Source of the DNA: Hymenopellis radicata
Lineage: Eukaryota; Basidiomycota; Agaricomycetes; Agaricales; Physalacriaceae
Direction of reading: 5' to 3'
NCBI GenBank assembly: GCA_015501595.1
Contig: JADNRX010000074.1
Coordinates: 1-64,000, forward strand
Length of the DNA: 64,000 bases
A program made the translations under genes and the position numbers. How positions within the stretch are numbered: the stretch's first letter is position 1; each line of letters opens with the position of its first letter. Positions 12,283 to 23,743 of the stretch are shown in pieces. A model generated the notes under the pieces. It searched no databases and was not told the origin of the DNA. It saw nothing but the letters and a program-made list of their open reading frames with translations.

Positions 12283-13889
12283 ATGACTTTCCCCATCCCA
12301 CTCACGGACACAATCAAAGGCATCCTCTTTCACGGCCTTTCCGATATCAACTCGCCGGGAAAAGATGGCTCTACTCCAACGTCTACCACTGCAACATTAA
12401 AGTATGTAGTCCACATACTCGATACACATTACCGGTCGACTCATATGATACTTACAGGTGTCACCTTGAGGCGCTGTGAGTGTACTGAGCCCAACATGGC
12501 TTTTTCTCTGTTCTGATTGCCCTCAGCGCATGGCTTCACTTTGATCGACTCTTACCGTGCGTCTGTCAACGCTTGCCTGAAGTCCTAAATACATATTGTG
12601 ATATTAGAGTCCGCCCCGACGCCTCCATCCTGCTTCGTACATTGAACAAGGATGACGACGATACAGCGAGTCTCCGGGAAAGTCTTCGAAGCGAGATTTC
12701 TTTTGAAAGGTACTCGCGTGAGATGTTCGAAGAGCTGATCAAAGCAGTGCGCAAGGCCAAATGCGCCACAGAACAGCCAAGTTTACTCTCGGCGCGTACT
12801 TTCAATTATGGTGCGTATTCCTTCTATGCACGAACAATTGTTATCTAATGAATGGTATTTTAGATGGAGGTAGAAACGTTCAGCAATTAGGGCGACTTGG
12901 GTCGGTTACTTCGGCGGTCTTCGCAATGTCCTACACACCGCTGAACACTGTAGTTGCATGCAAAGCGCTATTACTCAGGGTACTTAGATATCCACTCAAC
13001 ACGAGGACGGGGCTCATTCCCATGATCAGGAAAAAGTTGCAGCTGCTACTACCGAAGCAGACATCCTCAAGACGCTCGAACATCCGAATGTGGTCAAGTT
13101 CTTCGGTATGATACGGCCTTGCTTGCACTGGTCTACGACTCATACCATGCCAGGCTACCAACGGATAGACCACGAGGCCTTGGTGTTCATGGAGTTCATC
13201 GATGGTGGTACCGTCGAGGCTCTTGCCGAGACCCTTGGGGGGTTGGATGAGTCTGATGCCGCCCTTTTCACGACTCAAATACTCCATGGTCTCGCCTATC
13301 TACACGGGCAGCAAATCATCCATCGCAGCCTCAGAGGCGCCAACATCTTGGTTACATTGCAAGGGCGCATCAAGATTACTGAAGTTGGTTGTGCCAGCCC
13401 TATCGATATGAAGCGTAAGTACCCATGTAACTTTAACTTCCATTCGCATATATAATCATTTGTATAGATAGAGTGCCAGTGAATTTTGAAGCCTCACTCT
13501 ATTCGATGTCGCCTGAAATGATTCAGGATCAAGATTACAACTCGCGTACTGACATCTGGAGTCTCGGAAACGTCATCCTTGAACTCATCGTGGGCGGACA
13601 TCCTTGGAAACATGAAGATAAAGGTCTCGTCTATGTTCTCAGAGATGTGTGTTGACTGCATTGCTTTGTATCATTGCGCACGGCTCATTTTTCATAGATT
13701 GCACATCGAAATATGCCAATTCCTGACAACATCTCTGTTTCTCTGCGACATCTCCTTTCAACGATCTTCCAACCTCAAGAAAGTCGGCCTACGGCTGAGG
13801 CGTTGTTTAGTGATAGCTGGATTGCTCGTCCGGGGAACCAACTTGAATTCAAAGGGGTGTTTGATAAGTTGAGATGTATGATAGTTTAA
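12283..13889 (+). CDS. Degenerate STE-type (MAPKKK-like) protein kinase, probable pseudokinase
   Basis: Start ATG 12283 (MTFPIPLTDTIKGILFHGLS), then several short introns. The N-terminal region (RVRPDASILLRTLNKDDDD, SEISFERYSREMFEEL) is not a known domain. The kinase fold starts at about 12870: glycine-loop remnant LGRLGSVTSAVF, lysine strand VVACKAL, helix-C glutamate in TEADILKTLEHPNVVKFFG, hinge LVFMEFIDGGTVEAL and QILHGLAYLHGQQIIH. Two catalytic motifs are altered: HRD reads H-R-S (HRSLRGANIL) and DFG reads E-V-G (KITEVG). Later subdomains are intact: YSMSPEMI for APE, RTDIWSLGNVILEL for subdomain IX, and ESRPTAEALFSDSWI. It ends at TAA 13887-13889. Hinge and subdomain VI-VIII resemble Ste11/Ssk2-type kinases. 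Loss of both catalytic aspartates predicts no phosphotransfer, so a scaffold or allosteric role is inferred. Confidence 0.75.
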
Positions 13890-14197
13890 ATGTACTCACT
13901 GCCTCCTGGGCATACTCACACGCTGGACACCGCCAATTCACTCTCCTCGCAAGCCCAACGCACGCGATGTGGTACTTACTGGGAGCTGGGAAGTTTGAAT
14001 GAAGCCGGATCACATTATACAGTAGAGCTGGCCATTTTCGTTTCACAGGCTTTCCGTGTACAAGTAAATATCGGCTTACCAGCGCCCATCGTTATACAGC
14101 TCCTGTTGCAGCTTAATCGGCGATCGCAGAACTGGCGTCCACGCACATGCTCAATGCTACAAATGTTCCTATTAAATACACATCATGCGTGCGTACA
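13890..14197. other. Convergent intergenic region
   Basis: This 308 base spacer lies between the stops of the kinase-like gene and SEC3. It probably holds both 3' untranslated regions and polyadenylation sites. No other feature was seen. Confidence 0.4.
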
Positions 14198-17100
14198 CTA
14201 CGACCCAACCCGATGGCGCCTAAACGCACCCTCCACATCTCCGGGGGTATAATCCAGCACCACACCCGCATCCGGATAACACTGCGTGATCCGCTTCGAG
14301 AACAGCTCCGTGATCCTTAACAGCTCCTCCTCGCACGCCTTCCACACGCCCACCATCACCGTCCCCGGCGCGATGCCCCCAATCTCCTCCGTCGTCGTCT
14401 TCTCCGACGCCTCCGTGAAGTGCTTCTCCACCCGCTTGAACAGCGCGTCAATGTACTTGCGCACGTCCTTGGCGCTGTACTCCTTGACCACCTTCTTCAA
14501 GGAGTGTCGGTTGTAGCTGCTATTCGTCGCCACCTCGGTCGGCGCGGTCGTCTTGAGCAGACGTTCCACGCCCTCAAAGTAGTCCTTGATAGAGCAACTT
14601 GAGACCAGTTCCGGCATAGAGAGGCGGAATACACTTACAATGATCCTCGCAAACGGCCTCCGGAGGACAATCTTCACATACGCACTCAAATTCTCATCGT
14701 ATATGGCCTCGGCTTTGCGCAAAAACCCAGCGGCGGACCCGAGCTCCATCTGGGACGTTTCAGCCACAAAGTGATGCATATTCTCTGCACAGAAAGGAAG
14801 GATGAATGTCAGTCGCACAGTCAAGGGAGTGTATTAACGGCCTGACCGATGAGAATGACGTGATAGTTCAGTTGCCCTTATCCTCGCCTTCGCCACCATC
14901 CATCTTAGCCATCTGCTTCAGGGACTCGAACATCGTCTGAACTATCTTCTCGTAGGCGTTGTCGACGTGTGACCTGATCTCCAGGTCATCGAAGCCAATG
15001 AGCTGAGCCTCGACACGTCCAATATATATCGGGAAGTGCTTGACGAATGGCGCCACACCCTTACGCTTCTTGCTCGTCAGCTTGGTAGCTTCGACAGTCT
15101 GTATTTGCTCATTCTGTTTTACCAGATTCAGTTGCGATAAAATAAATCGAACAGTTAGCGGAACTTACGATGTGGCGATCAAGAAGACCCTTCAATCGCA
15201 TCTGTTGCTTGTCTAATACATTGAGCAAGAAGTTACTCCCCCGTTCGTCGGTGTCTGATATAAACCGTTCCAAGCATGCAAGGAGACCATACACTTGCCT
15301 GTTGGCCTTTAGATACAAAGAACTTGAGTAGAACCCCGGACACATACATTTTATCTTTCGCCAGAGCCTCGTCTAGCCAAGACTTCAACTCCGCGGCAGA
15401 AAGCTGAATATCAGCTCCAGCGCCCCCCGAACAAGCTTCATCGTACTCTGACTTATTCCCGCGCTGCGGGCTGCTTGACGTCGGAAGTAGTTGTCCAATC
15501 CCATGTAGTCCGCAAAAGTCAAAGCGGCGTCATTTATTTGTAGGAAGTCGGTGATGAAATCGTCCTCATGAGTGATCAAAGGTGCTATTTGAGATAAGAC
15601 CATATCGAGGACCTGAGAAACATAAGTGCACAAACTAAGAAGCAAGTATGAATGCATGCCTCCGAAGCCTTCAGATTGCCATCTGATTTGTCCTTGTCTC
15701 GACGCCCTTCCATCGGAGAACGTATGAGGGTTCCAGCACGTTTCATGCCAGATGGCTTTCCCGCGTTTGGCGTCGCTCCAGCGAAGAAGCCTGCAACTGG
15801 TCTGAACAATTATGTGCAAGATACACCTAACGTACCTTGATCAAGCTCCTCTTCCGAAGACTTCTTGACGTACTTCATGTACAAGGACATCAACGCCTTC
15901 ATCTGGATGCCATGCAGATCGCTGGCAGCGGAAAAGTACGCCTGTAATCCGGGTAAGATCGAAGGAAAATTGAATGAAAGGACCTTACAGCGCAGACTCT
16001 GCCATAAATTGACTCGTCCATCTCCTTCAAGTACAACATCAAACCAGAATACCTACCCAAGTAGCTCTCGAGATCTCTATGTGACGCAATAGTTGGTCTG
16101 CGTTTCTCGACTGAGACCATACCATCGTTATCGCCCAACAGAAGTTTGCCCTACACAGTTTGTCAGACTAGTTGAGAAATGAATGTGCAAGTGTAGACCT
16201 GAGCAGTGAACATGATGGACAGGAAGTCGTAGATCCGCTTGCAAAACTGAGAATTATGTGTCCGGTACTCCTGTAATCGTTCCATTGTAGCAGCCATGTC
16301 TGCATAGTGATCAGATGCGTGGAAGCCCAGGATGATCATACCGTACCTGTGTCTTTGCCAGCCAATAGAGCCTTATACAATTGACTGGCAGCTTCCTCTA
16401 GCCGTTGGATACTCGAAGCTTTCTCTAGTGACTCTTGACTGAGCGATCTCAGGGCCTCTTGTTCGACTTGAACGGTTTGCTAGACAGGTGTCAACTTTTG
16501 AAGAGAAAAACACGTTGTCACTAACCAGGAGATTCTCTATCTCGGTAAGAAGAGATTTCTGGTTCTGGGTTTGAACCTGTAGACCACGATTCTGAGACTG
16601 GATGTGCGAGATGTCGTCCCCGACGGCCTGAAAGGAGGAGATGAACAACAAGCCTATGGCAAACAATAGTCCCTACGTTGAGATGAATCTTGTATGACGA
16701 GACAAGGCTGCCCATATTATCCAGCTCTGTTATAGCTTCGTCCATAAATTTCAGGACAACACCTATTCGATCATCTGATTCCAGGAATGAATGGATGTTA
16801 GCCTTCTCCAACGCCATGAGCTCGTCCAACAGGCGGGCCTCAATCAACTCGGCAGCGCCACGAGCAGTCTTTCTGCCAAAGACATCCTCGCTTGCCCACT
16901 CGTAGCCCTCTATCATCTCTTCAACGTTCGCCATTGTAGCCTGCGTGTTCTCCTCCTCCCCATCCGCGTCATTAGCGCCTCCAATTAGTCGATCAATCAT
17001 TGCTTGATTTGCGGGATCGAAATACGATATTCTCGCGTTCTGCTCTCGCCGCGCACCTGAACCACTATCGTACATCGTTAGACCACGCGTGGGTTTCCTG

Positions 17101-18362
17101 GGTTGTGGTTGTGGCGGAGGAGAAGAATCACGTCTAGGCCGAGGTTCTGCGGGTGGGGCGCGTGTGAAAGACGCATCAATAGACGATGATGGCGTTGTTC
17201 TGGACATTTCGCGAGGCGTGGGCGAAGGATTTCGACCTCCGGGAATTAGCGCTGCAGGCAAGTCAATGGATGAAGATGGTGTTGTTCTTGTAGGTGGCGG
17301 GGGTGAAGCAATGCGCAGTGACGCGGGAATATCGACGGAAGAGGATGATGGCGTTGTTCGGTTGATTTTCGGACTAGAGCGGGCGGAAGCAGGCGGCGGT
17401 GGAATGGATGTGACTGTGGAGGCAAAGGATTGACGGACGGTAGACGACGAGTGGGATAAAGAGCGCATTCTAGAAGAAGGAACAGAGCTAGCCTGGGAAT
17501 GTGCGGGAGATGGTGCTCGGTTGCGAGAAGGCGGACGACGACTGTTACCGCCACGAGTGGAGTGAGAGGGGGAAGAGGATCGCGAGGGTATGCTAGAGGG
17601 AACCGGTCGCTCGTCGCGCGGGGCAGAGGCATACGGAGAAATCCTGGAAGTCGACGGTGACGGTGTCCGTGCCTCTGGCCGCATATAGTCACTCTGTACT
17701 CGCTGCCGGCCATCTACCAGTTATTGTTAATACAACAGAATCCGAGAATATGCGACATACGTTGCTGATCGTCGAATCCATCAACCTGCAGAGTCGCATT
17801 GCCTCCAGTCACTTTATTAAATAGCTGTATTAGTGAGTCGATGAACGCATGCTGGTCGTCCACGTTCTCTGTCTGCCATCGGTACGTCCGCGAGAGCGTT
17901 ATGTTGAAGCTGGTCGTCTGAAAGTGGCTGAAAATCGGGTAAAATGCGCAGAAACGGGCGACATACGCTGGCCACCGATATCCCACGCAGTTCCGGCAGT
18001 CGCCAAGTCTTGCCTACGGAGAAGGATCCATTGCTATTCAGCTTCGACTTGTGAATAAATCCGTTGCCCTTGTACCCCTCTGAGGGCCATCAGCGAGAGA
18101 TTCCCAGACCGGCGCTGGCGTTGTACGCACGAGACAATAGAATGTACCGCGGCTTGCGAGTATTGTTCTCTGCTTCCTCCCATATTTTGACATGCGACAC
18201 GTAGGTTTCCTCGAGTTCTCCAGCCGCATTTCGACGAGAAAACACGGATTCGATGATTTTGGGGCGGTGGTCCACTGCCATCGTCGGTGACCGGCGACGT
18301 CGACGGTCGGGAGCAAGTGTAAGACTTCCCAATTTGGCAAGAAAGTTTGATCTTGTCTCCAA
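14198..18362 (-). CDS. SEC3: Exocyst complex subunit Sec3
   Basis: Sec3 is a landmark subunit of the exocyst, tethering secretory vesicles at growth sites through phosphoinositide and Rho-GTPase binding. The start at 18362 gives METRSNFLAKLGSL, and a later in-frame ATG gives MAVDHRPKIIESVFSRRNAA. The N-terminal PIP2-binding PH-like domain follows: EETYVSHVKIWEEAENNTRK, GYKGNGFIHKSKLNSNGSFS, VGKTWRLPELRGI, TTSFNITLSRTYRWQTENVD. Next is a long disordered Ser/Pro-rich linker (about 17684-17050), then the Sec3 C-terminal rod starting NQAMIDRLIGGAND, with NVEEMIEGYEWASEDVFG and LMALEKANIHSFLESDDRIG. The end (ELGSAAGFLRKAEAIYDENL ... GVVLDYTPGDVEGAF) matches the exocyst family's C-terminus, stop at 14198-14200. 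There are at least ten exons. Its 5' third is duplicated twice downstream of its promoter (30.2-30.9 and 41.7-42.5 kb). Confidence 0.9.
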
Positions 18363-18463
18363 ACCGTCATGTTGTTGGTCGCCTTGCGAATCTTGTCATT
18401 TATTCTTAGCGCTCTTCTGTCCGAGATTGCCTAGTGTATTCACACACCGTCATTCTCTACTTC
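18363..18463. repeat. ~100 base direct repeat, left copy (SEC3 promoter side)
   Basis: This stretch, ACCGTCATGTTGTTGGTCGC to CTCTACTTC, closely matches 19387-19488. It abuts the SEC3 start codon. Units 2 and 3 have a single, mosaic copy at 30919-31021 and 42465-42567, so the interval between the two repeats is missing there. Confidence 0.75.
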
Positions 18464-19386
18464 AGGAAGAGACTCAGTGAACTTTCCGTTGTGAAGAGTT
18501 GATCATGATTGATATTATTGACAGCAAGAATACCCTCCCTCCCAATGCTGTTGAGAGATATTGAGGTGGGTTGACTGGCATTGGGGGCATGTGCATTACC
18601 GTCAATGTGATGTTTTGGGTAAGCCGTGTACTTCGACGAGGTTTCGGTTCGTGGATTCATCAAGAGCAGCTTGTGAACAGAGATAAAACCCAGGCAAGAA
18701 AGCTACCCAAAAGCACACACACGTTTACCGAATGACAAGGATGCTAGTTCAGGTAAGTGTGGCATTTTAGATTCATTTGAAGCATGTTCTTCATTGGAAC
18801 AAGGAAGGCGTCGCATTGTCCGATACATTAGCACCAGGCAGGGATGAACTTTCTGTAGTTTGGCCTCTCTGAGGGCGGCGAACTGAGCCTACTGAGCCGG
18901 GGAGCGCCTGCGCATATCGAAGTGCACAGGCACGACTCAAACCGTCACGAATGGCTGTGGTCTTAGATGAGCTTTTCCAAACGCGTGAACGCGTTTTGAT
19001 CTAGGTTTCCCACGGTCCGTGGCGGTGATTCCACACCTCTGTTTCGCCGAATACCGATACCTTACAGTTAGCAAATGGCTCAGGCAATGAATATAGTCGT
19101 ATTATACTCTCTAGTGGTGACAGGATTTTTAGAAGGTCATTGTGACCTCTTTTGCATGCTCGGCAATCCAGTGTATAGAGTTCACATATTTAAAAAAATG
19201 GCTGGGACCGTTTCAACGCATATATCTAAGTAGCAGTTCCACCAAGTCTTGGCCGGATCCGTGGAGTGTTGATTGAGAACGGGGACGTGCAAGGCGGGCC
19301 CATATTTCTTGTCTCCATCGGCGCGGGAGCATCCAAAAGCAACAAAGCCAAACAGGCCGCCAACGTCGCAGGTGTTGCGGGTTCCC
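18464..19386. other. Spacer present only in unit 1
   Basis: About 0.92 kb lies between the two direct repeats and is absent from units 2 and 3. No convincing gene was found. The short minus-strand frame 19182-19394 (DVGGLFGFVAFGCSRADGD) has no recognised family. AT-rich sequence at 19060-19200 suggests old intergenic DNA. Confidence 0.5.
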
Positions 19387-19488
19387 ACCGTCATGTTCTT
19401 GGTCGCCTTGCCAATCTTGACATTTATTTTTCGCGCTCTTCTGTCAGAGAGTGCCTACGTGTATTCATACGCCCTCATTCTCTACTTC
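19387..19488. repeat. ~100 base direct repeat, right copy (gene X side)
   Basis: It is homologous to 18363-18463 with scattered mismatches (for example TTCTTGG for TTGTTGG and TTTTTCGCG for TTCTTAGCG). It lies just upstream of the TATA box of gene X copy 1. The paired repeats are a ready substrate for deletion of the intervening spacer. Confidence 0.75.
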
Positions 19489-19573
19489 CACCATGCACGA
19501 TTCGACGCCACCGGTGTTTGCCGATCATCTTCTACAGCACTTGAAAAGAGTCCCGTGTTTCCCAGAATCCGCA

Positions 19574-19580
19574 TATATAA
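19574..19580 (+). promoter_or_regulatory. TATA box of gene X, copy 1
   Basis: TATATAA about 100 bases upstream of ATG 19680. The same box occurs at the equivalent place before copies 2 and 3, which supports that ATG rather than the upstream one. Confidence 0.6.
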
Positions 19581-19679
19581 AACACAAAATCCTTTGTCTC
19601 TTCCACACCAACCACCACCTCAATTGCCATCGCCTGCGAGCTCTCCAAACTCGATCTCCCGTTGCTAGCAGTCAATTCC

Positions 19680-20855
19680 ATGGATCGTCCACCGTGTTCC
19701 CGACAGGTCCATGGCCTCCGAAGTGCCGGAAAGGAACTTATGCTTGTGGAGCTCGTTGAAGACCTCTGCATCTTTCATTTTCTTGATTACCCCACGGACA
19801 GGTACACGCTCGATGACATCAATATGCATTATCCTGCATTCCTCGGAGAGGTGGTCTCGTACGCCGAGTGGCGTTCGTACTGTGATGGCGACCGCCAATG
19901 TCGCATCTGTCGGCTGCCTGACGAGCTTTGCATCAGAGACTCCGTAGAGCCTGCCACCATAGCAGTTGACTCTTTGTCTGATGCAGAGACAGCAGTCGAT
20001 GCCCACATACCCCTACTTCGCCACACACCTACACCCGAACCCGAACTGTTAGTATACGACGACGCATCACCTTCCCGCCACCTCGACCTCGATGCCTGAG
20101 TACTCCTTCCGACGACTCTGACGACTCCATGGACGATGTATCGACGACGTCTTATTCACCATCGCCACCGCCACCTCACCGCACACAAAAGAAGAGCACG
20201 CAATTATCCAAAACACGATCGCGAGGCACTCAAAGGAAGACGACCGCTCGAGTGCATGCAGAATACGACAGGTCCATCGTCGCTGCAAGCGAAATAAAAA
20301 CCATCGAAAACAGTCCAGTCTCCGGACCCGCCAAGACTCTCCACGAGGCGATTTTCGACCATATAACGCGCAGCCCTCCTGACCGATGGATAGCCATAAT
20401 AGCCTTACTCACAAACCGGTGCGTCTTTGATGTCTACACTACTACGAAGAGCAACCAGATTCACACCGTGGCTTTTCAGACAATTCAAACAAGTCTCCTG
20501 CTGGTTCATGAACCGCCGCTGCAAGCTCGAAGCAAAACTCCTCGAGGAGTCAGACCCCAAATGGCGTTCGTATTACCGCAACGTCGATTTCAACCTCCCG
20601 GATGGGTCTATGATCCCAATGAGAGCATCTGCCCTTGAGCGGTGGAGCTCTTACCGGTGGACTGATGAGGACTTTGAGCGAGTCATCCAAGAAGAGTTCA
20701 TTCCCAACCTCGATGTACTCGAGGAAGAGAACCAAGTAAAGCGCAAGACTGTTCCTTGGTATGGTCATGCCAAGAAGAGGTTTCCTCCCGATGGCAGAGT
20801 GAAAACATCGGAAGGGCGTGATGGTCAGAGGAGAAAAGCCGCTACTAGGCAGTAG
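19680..20855 (+). pseudogene. Gene X, copy 1 (unrecognised protein; frameshifted)
   Basis: Start ATG 19680 (MDRPPCSRQVHGLRSAGKEL). The protein reads FHFLDYPTDRYTLDDINMHY, a CRICRLPDELC cysteine patch and a long acidic/Pro-Ser linker (HTPTPEPELLVYDD). At about 20074 one C is missing from a CCCC run relative to copies 2 and 3, so the frame ends early at about 20097. Downstream coding sequence is otherwise preserved: KTRSRGTQRKTTARVHAEYD, a 61 base intron from 20419, and the second exon (QVSCWFMNRRCKLEAKLLEE ... KRKTVPWYGHAKKRFP), stop 20853-20855. I recognise no family. The break may be a consensus error. The 5' part of this copy is clearly diverged from copies 2 and 3. Confidence 0.6.
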
Positions 20856-21380
20856 CACGTCGAACAGTGCGGTGAATGCCCAACACATGTGGTATACAGT
20901 TCTGTAAATGAAAGTCATTGTTTATTACACCGCTGATCTCTTTGTGCTCTTCGAGGAGCATGTTCCCATCTGCTCAGAGCTGGTCATTCTCTGCCTCCTT
21001 TACGGGCTGTTCAAATGTTGCGTGCGCTGTCCTTTTACGAGGGGCGAAGATGCGGAGGGTCATCACACAAGTCTTGGGGAAAGCGGTTCATAATGTGATC
21101 TGTGGACAAGTCGTTAGTAGGGGAGTACATGCGAAGAGGCGTCCACTTACCAGTCTAAACAGTATGGGAGCAGACTACGTACGAAGATAACGGCAGTAGT
21201 AATGTAAGTACGGGTATCTGCGAGGTGGGTACTATTATGATACTGTAGGAAACGGGGGGACGGATAGCTAGAGTCTACAATACCGACGGCGGCACCAGAT
21301 CATTCGTCCACGTCCTGAGAAATTATTCCTTCATAACCTGGGGTTCAGATTAGTAACGGGCTGAATAAGTAAACGAACGA
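20856..21380. other. Intergenic or 3' region between gene X copy 1 and gene A
   Basis: No firm gene. The minus strand may still carry terminal exons of gene A, but splice assignments were not secure. The same sequence recurs at 32394-32918 in unit 2. Confidence 0.3.
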
Positions 21381-23743
21381 CACTTACACCAGAGTAAGAC
21401 GGGCCTCCGGCGCGAGCACGGTCGCAGCCCCGTTCCGAGCAAAAGTCTGAAAAAGACAGTCAGGTAGGTCAAACGCCGATGACGGAAACGAGCACCCACG
21501 GCGTACTCCGGACATCTGCGGTGCAGTATTGCATAATGGCGAGACCTGCAAGCAAGATTTGTGACGCCGCGCACTCATCTAGAAGGCGCATCTCCCTGGG
21601 CGCGGACACGACGTCCTCTCCCCTCTCCTCAGGCGCATCTCCCCACCCGACGAAGACATGCTCTTTCCCCACCCGTCTCCTCCGCTCCGAAGAGCCTCTC
21701 CCTAGCGCCACGACACCTCGAAGGACTTCCTCAGCACACAGGGAGCTCCTCCTCGGGAGCATCTCCCTAGGCGCCCACACGAGACGTCTTCCTCCCCCAT
21801 TTCCACCTCTTCGGGAGCATCTCCCTCACCGCTCACGACATGCCGTCTTCCTCGTCCGTCTTCTCCCCCCCGGGTGACGGGAGTAGGGAGAACACTCTCC
21901 TTCCCTGGGTGCATCTTCGGGGGTGGTGCTCCCTGACGTGGGGTGTTCAGTATGCTGGTCGTCGGCGGCAAGGGTGGGACTCACGTGATGACGGGCTAAA
22001 CTCAAAGCGCCGTTCAAGACGAGGGCCATACATTTAAGATCCAGAAATTCAACGCTGGGGTCGCTGTACCCTAGCGCACGTAGGGCGACTGCATTCATGT
22101 AACCCAAGTTGAGGCCTGTGAAAGAAATTATGAGAGCAAGTTGAGACTTTGAGCACTCGGACTTACAATAGTATGGATATCGCCGTTCGTCGTAGCCGAC
22201 AATCCAGTCGACGTGGGAGATTGGTCTTTCCCGGCGCAAAGACATGGGCGTCGTCCATGAGACTCGCTTTAAGAAGTGATTAGTATACACAAGATCATCA
22301 AAGCGAGCAGCGCACCGTGGCAAAGTTAGGCCAAATCCAAGCAAGTCTATGCTTGCAGTATTAAGTCAAGGCTCAAGCAAACAACAGCTGGACTTACTGG
22401 TCGAGCAGTTGCCATCATACGGCGCCGTCTACAATAATAGTCCTCAGCCGGCACGTAGCCAAACTGAGGTTAACCGGCACGAAGCCAAGTGTGTGTACTG
22501 CCCAAGGTCAACGGGACGCGCGCGGACGTCTGGGGCCAAGTCAGCGGCTACTCGGATTGAAGGGAGAATATGACTGATTTACCGTTGTCCGTTGTAAGGA
22601 AAACATTAAAGCCGCGCATGATCCTGGCTGGGATGTGAGTTCGGGAAAAGGAAATGCATCATAGAGACCTACCCACGATGTAGGTTCATTCGTTGAGAGC
22701 GGAGATGTGGTCCTTCGGAGGACCACCGAGGGATCTTCAAGTTGAGCCAGGTGCATTCCTGATCGATATCGTCGTTGATGAAACTACGACGCCTGAACGG
22801 TTGGTTAGGCCAAAATCCAAGCAAGTCTATACAGGAACGATTCATTCAAGGCCCAAGTCAACAACGCGTCAACTTACCAGAGTTGAGTTTCATCCGGGTT
22901 CTCGTCGATGTCTGCAACGAGTGATTAGTCGACACTGCTTCTATGGTCGACTTGAACAACGCACCCGGTATGGAACATGATGACTTGAAGGACGTATGAG
23001 TGTACAGTCGGCGCGAAGCCAAACTGTCGTTCACCGGCACGAAGCCAAGTGAATGGTTCTCAACGACTGGTCAAGAGATCAGTCGTAATTCTGGTATATG
23101 CGAAGGCAGACTTACTGTGCAGAACAAGACCAGCAAATCGAACCTTCGAGACATCCACAGGTCTGCATAGTAGTCGAGGCTACAGGGAAAACAAGCAGTC
23201 TGCCAACAAACACGGCGTCGGGACAACATGGCAGGCCTTTGGACTATATCTCGCGCAGGTGTCTCCTCCATCTCCGTAGTGTCAATTCCATTCTGTGGTC
23301 AAGGCAGGGCGTCGGCGCCCAATAACAGAGCACTACGGACAGGGATTCATTGAGGAGGGCCGGGTAAAGGATAAAGCTGGGGGTACCAAGAATTCAAAGC
23401 CGCCGTGGCATTCGCGAGGGCGGGTCGGTACGACCGGGTCAAGGATGGTCGTCAACGGCGTCGTGTGAGGAGAGGGCGAAAGGAGATGCCCGACGTGGGA
23501 GTGGTCCAAAGGCGACGGCTTGAAGAACGAGTTGAAATGATGAGAAACGAGACACGTTGAAAGACGACCTCGACGTACCAAGAAACTAGTTCATCTGCTA
23601 GAACGACAGCGCCGTTAAACCCGTCTCATTCGTCGTCGGTTCTGAAGGCGCCAGAGGGACAAGAAAGTCTGCCAGGAAAGTTGTTCAGCGAGCCCGTCTA
23701 CAAAAGCAGAATGTAGAGGACTTACCAGAGCGTTGTTTGCCAT
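21381..23743 (-). CDS. Gene A, copy 1: unresolved multi-exon hypothetical gene
   Basis: Several minus-strand segments look like exons bordered by good GT-AG sites with CTAAT branch-like motifs. These include MANNAL at 23743, SLDYYADLWMSRRFDLLVLF before a GTAAGT donor near 23120, STRTRMKLNS followed by DLLGFWPNQPFRRRSFINDD and WLNLKIPRWSSEG (22.7-22.9 kb). Further on are DLLGFGLTLP, WTTPMSLRRERPISHVDWIV, NLGYMNAVALRALGYSDPSV, EFLDLKCMALVLNGALSLAR, GLAIMQYCTADVRSTPWVLV and TFARNGAATVLAPEARLTL. I recognise no family and cannot guarantee one continuous transcript. Exon DLLGF and its flanks occur twice. A GC-rich minisatellite occupies the largest presumed intron. The gene could be decaying. Confidence 0.3.
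21580..21900. repeat. GC-rich degenerate minisatellite (unit 1)
   Basis: Blocks built on GGGAGCATCTCCCT or GGCGCATCTCCC, followed by CACGACGTCTTCC-like sequence, recur about every 60-65 bases. The repeat lies between presumed exons of gene A. An equivalent block is in unit 2 at about 33118-33440. Confidence 0.55.
22320..23055. repeat. Internal duplication within gene A region
   Basis: AAATCCAAGCAAGTCTAT occurs at 22332 and 22812, each followed by similar spacing to a splice-like CTTAC. CCGGCACGAAGCCAAGTG occurs at about 22472 and 23033, each with an upstream GCCAAACTG. The pattern suggests an old exon-plus-intron duplication of about 0.5 kb. Confidence 0.5.

Noticed and set aside
17089..17433. 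Plus-strand Gly-rich frame opposite SEC3
   Set aside because: Antisense shadow of the Ser/Pro-rich SEC3 linker.
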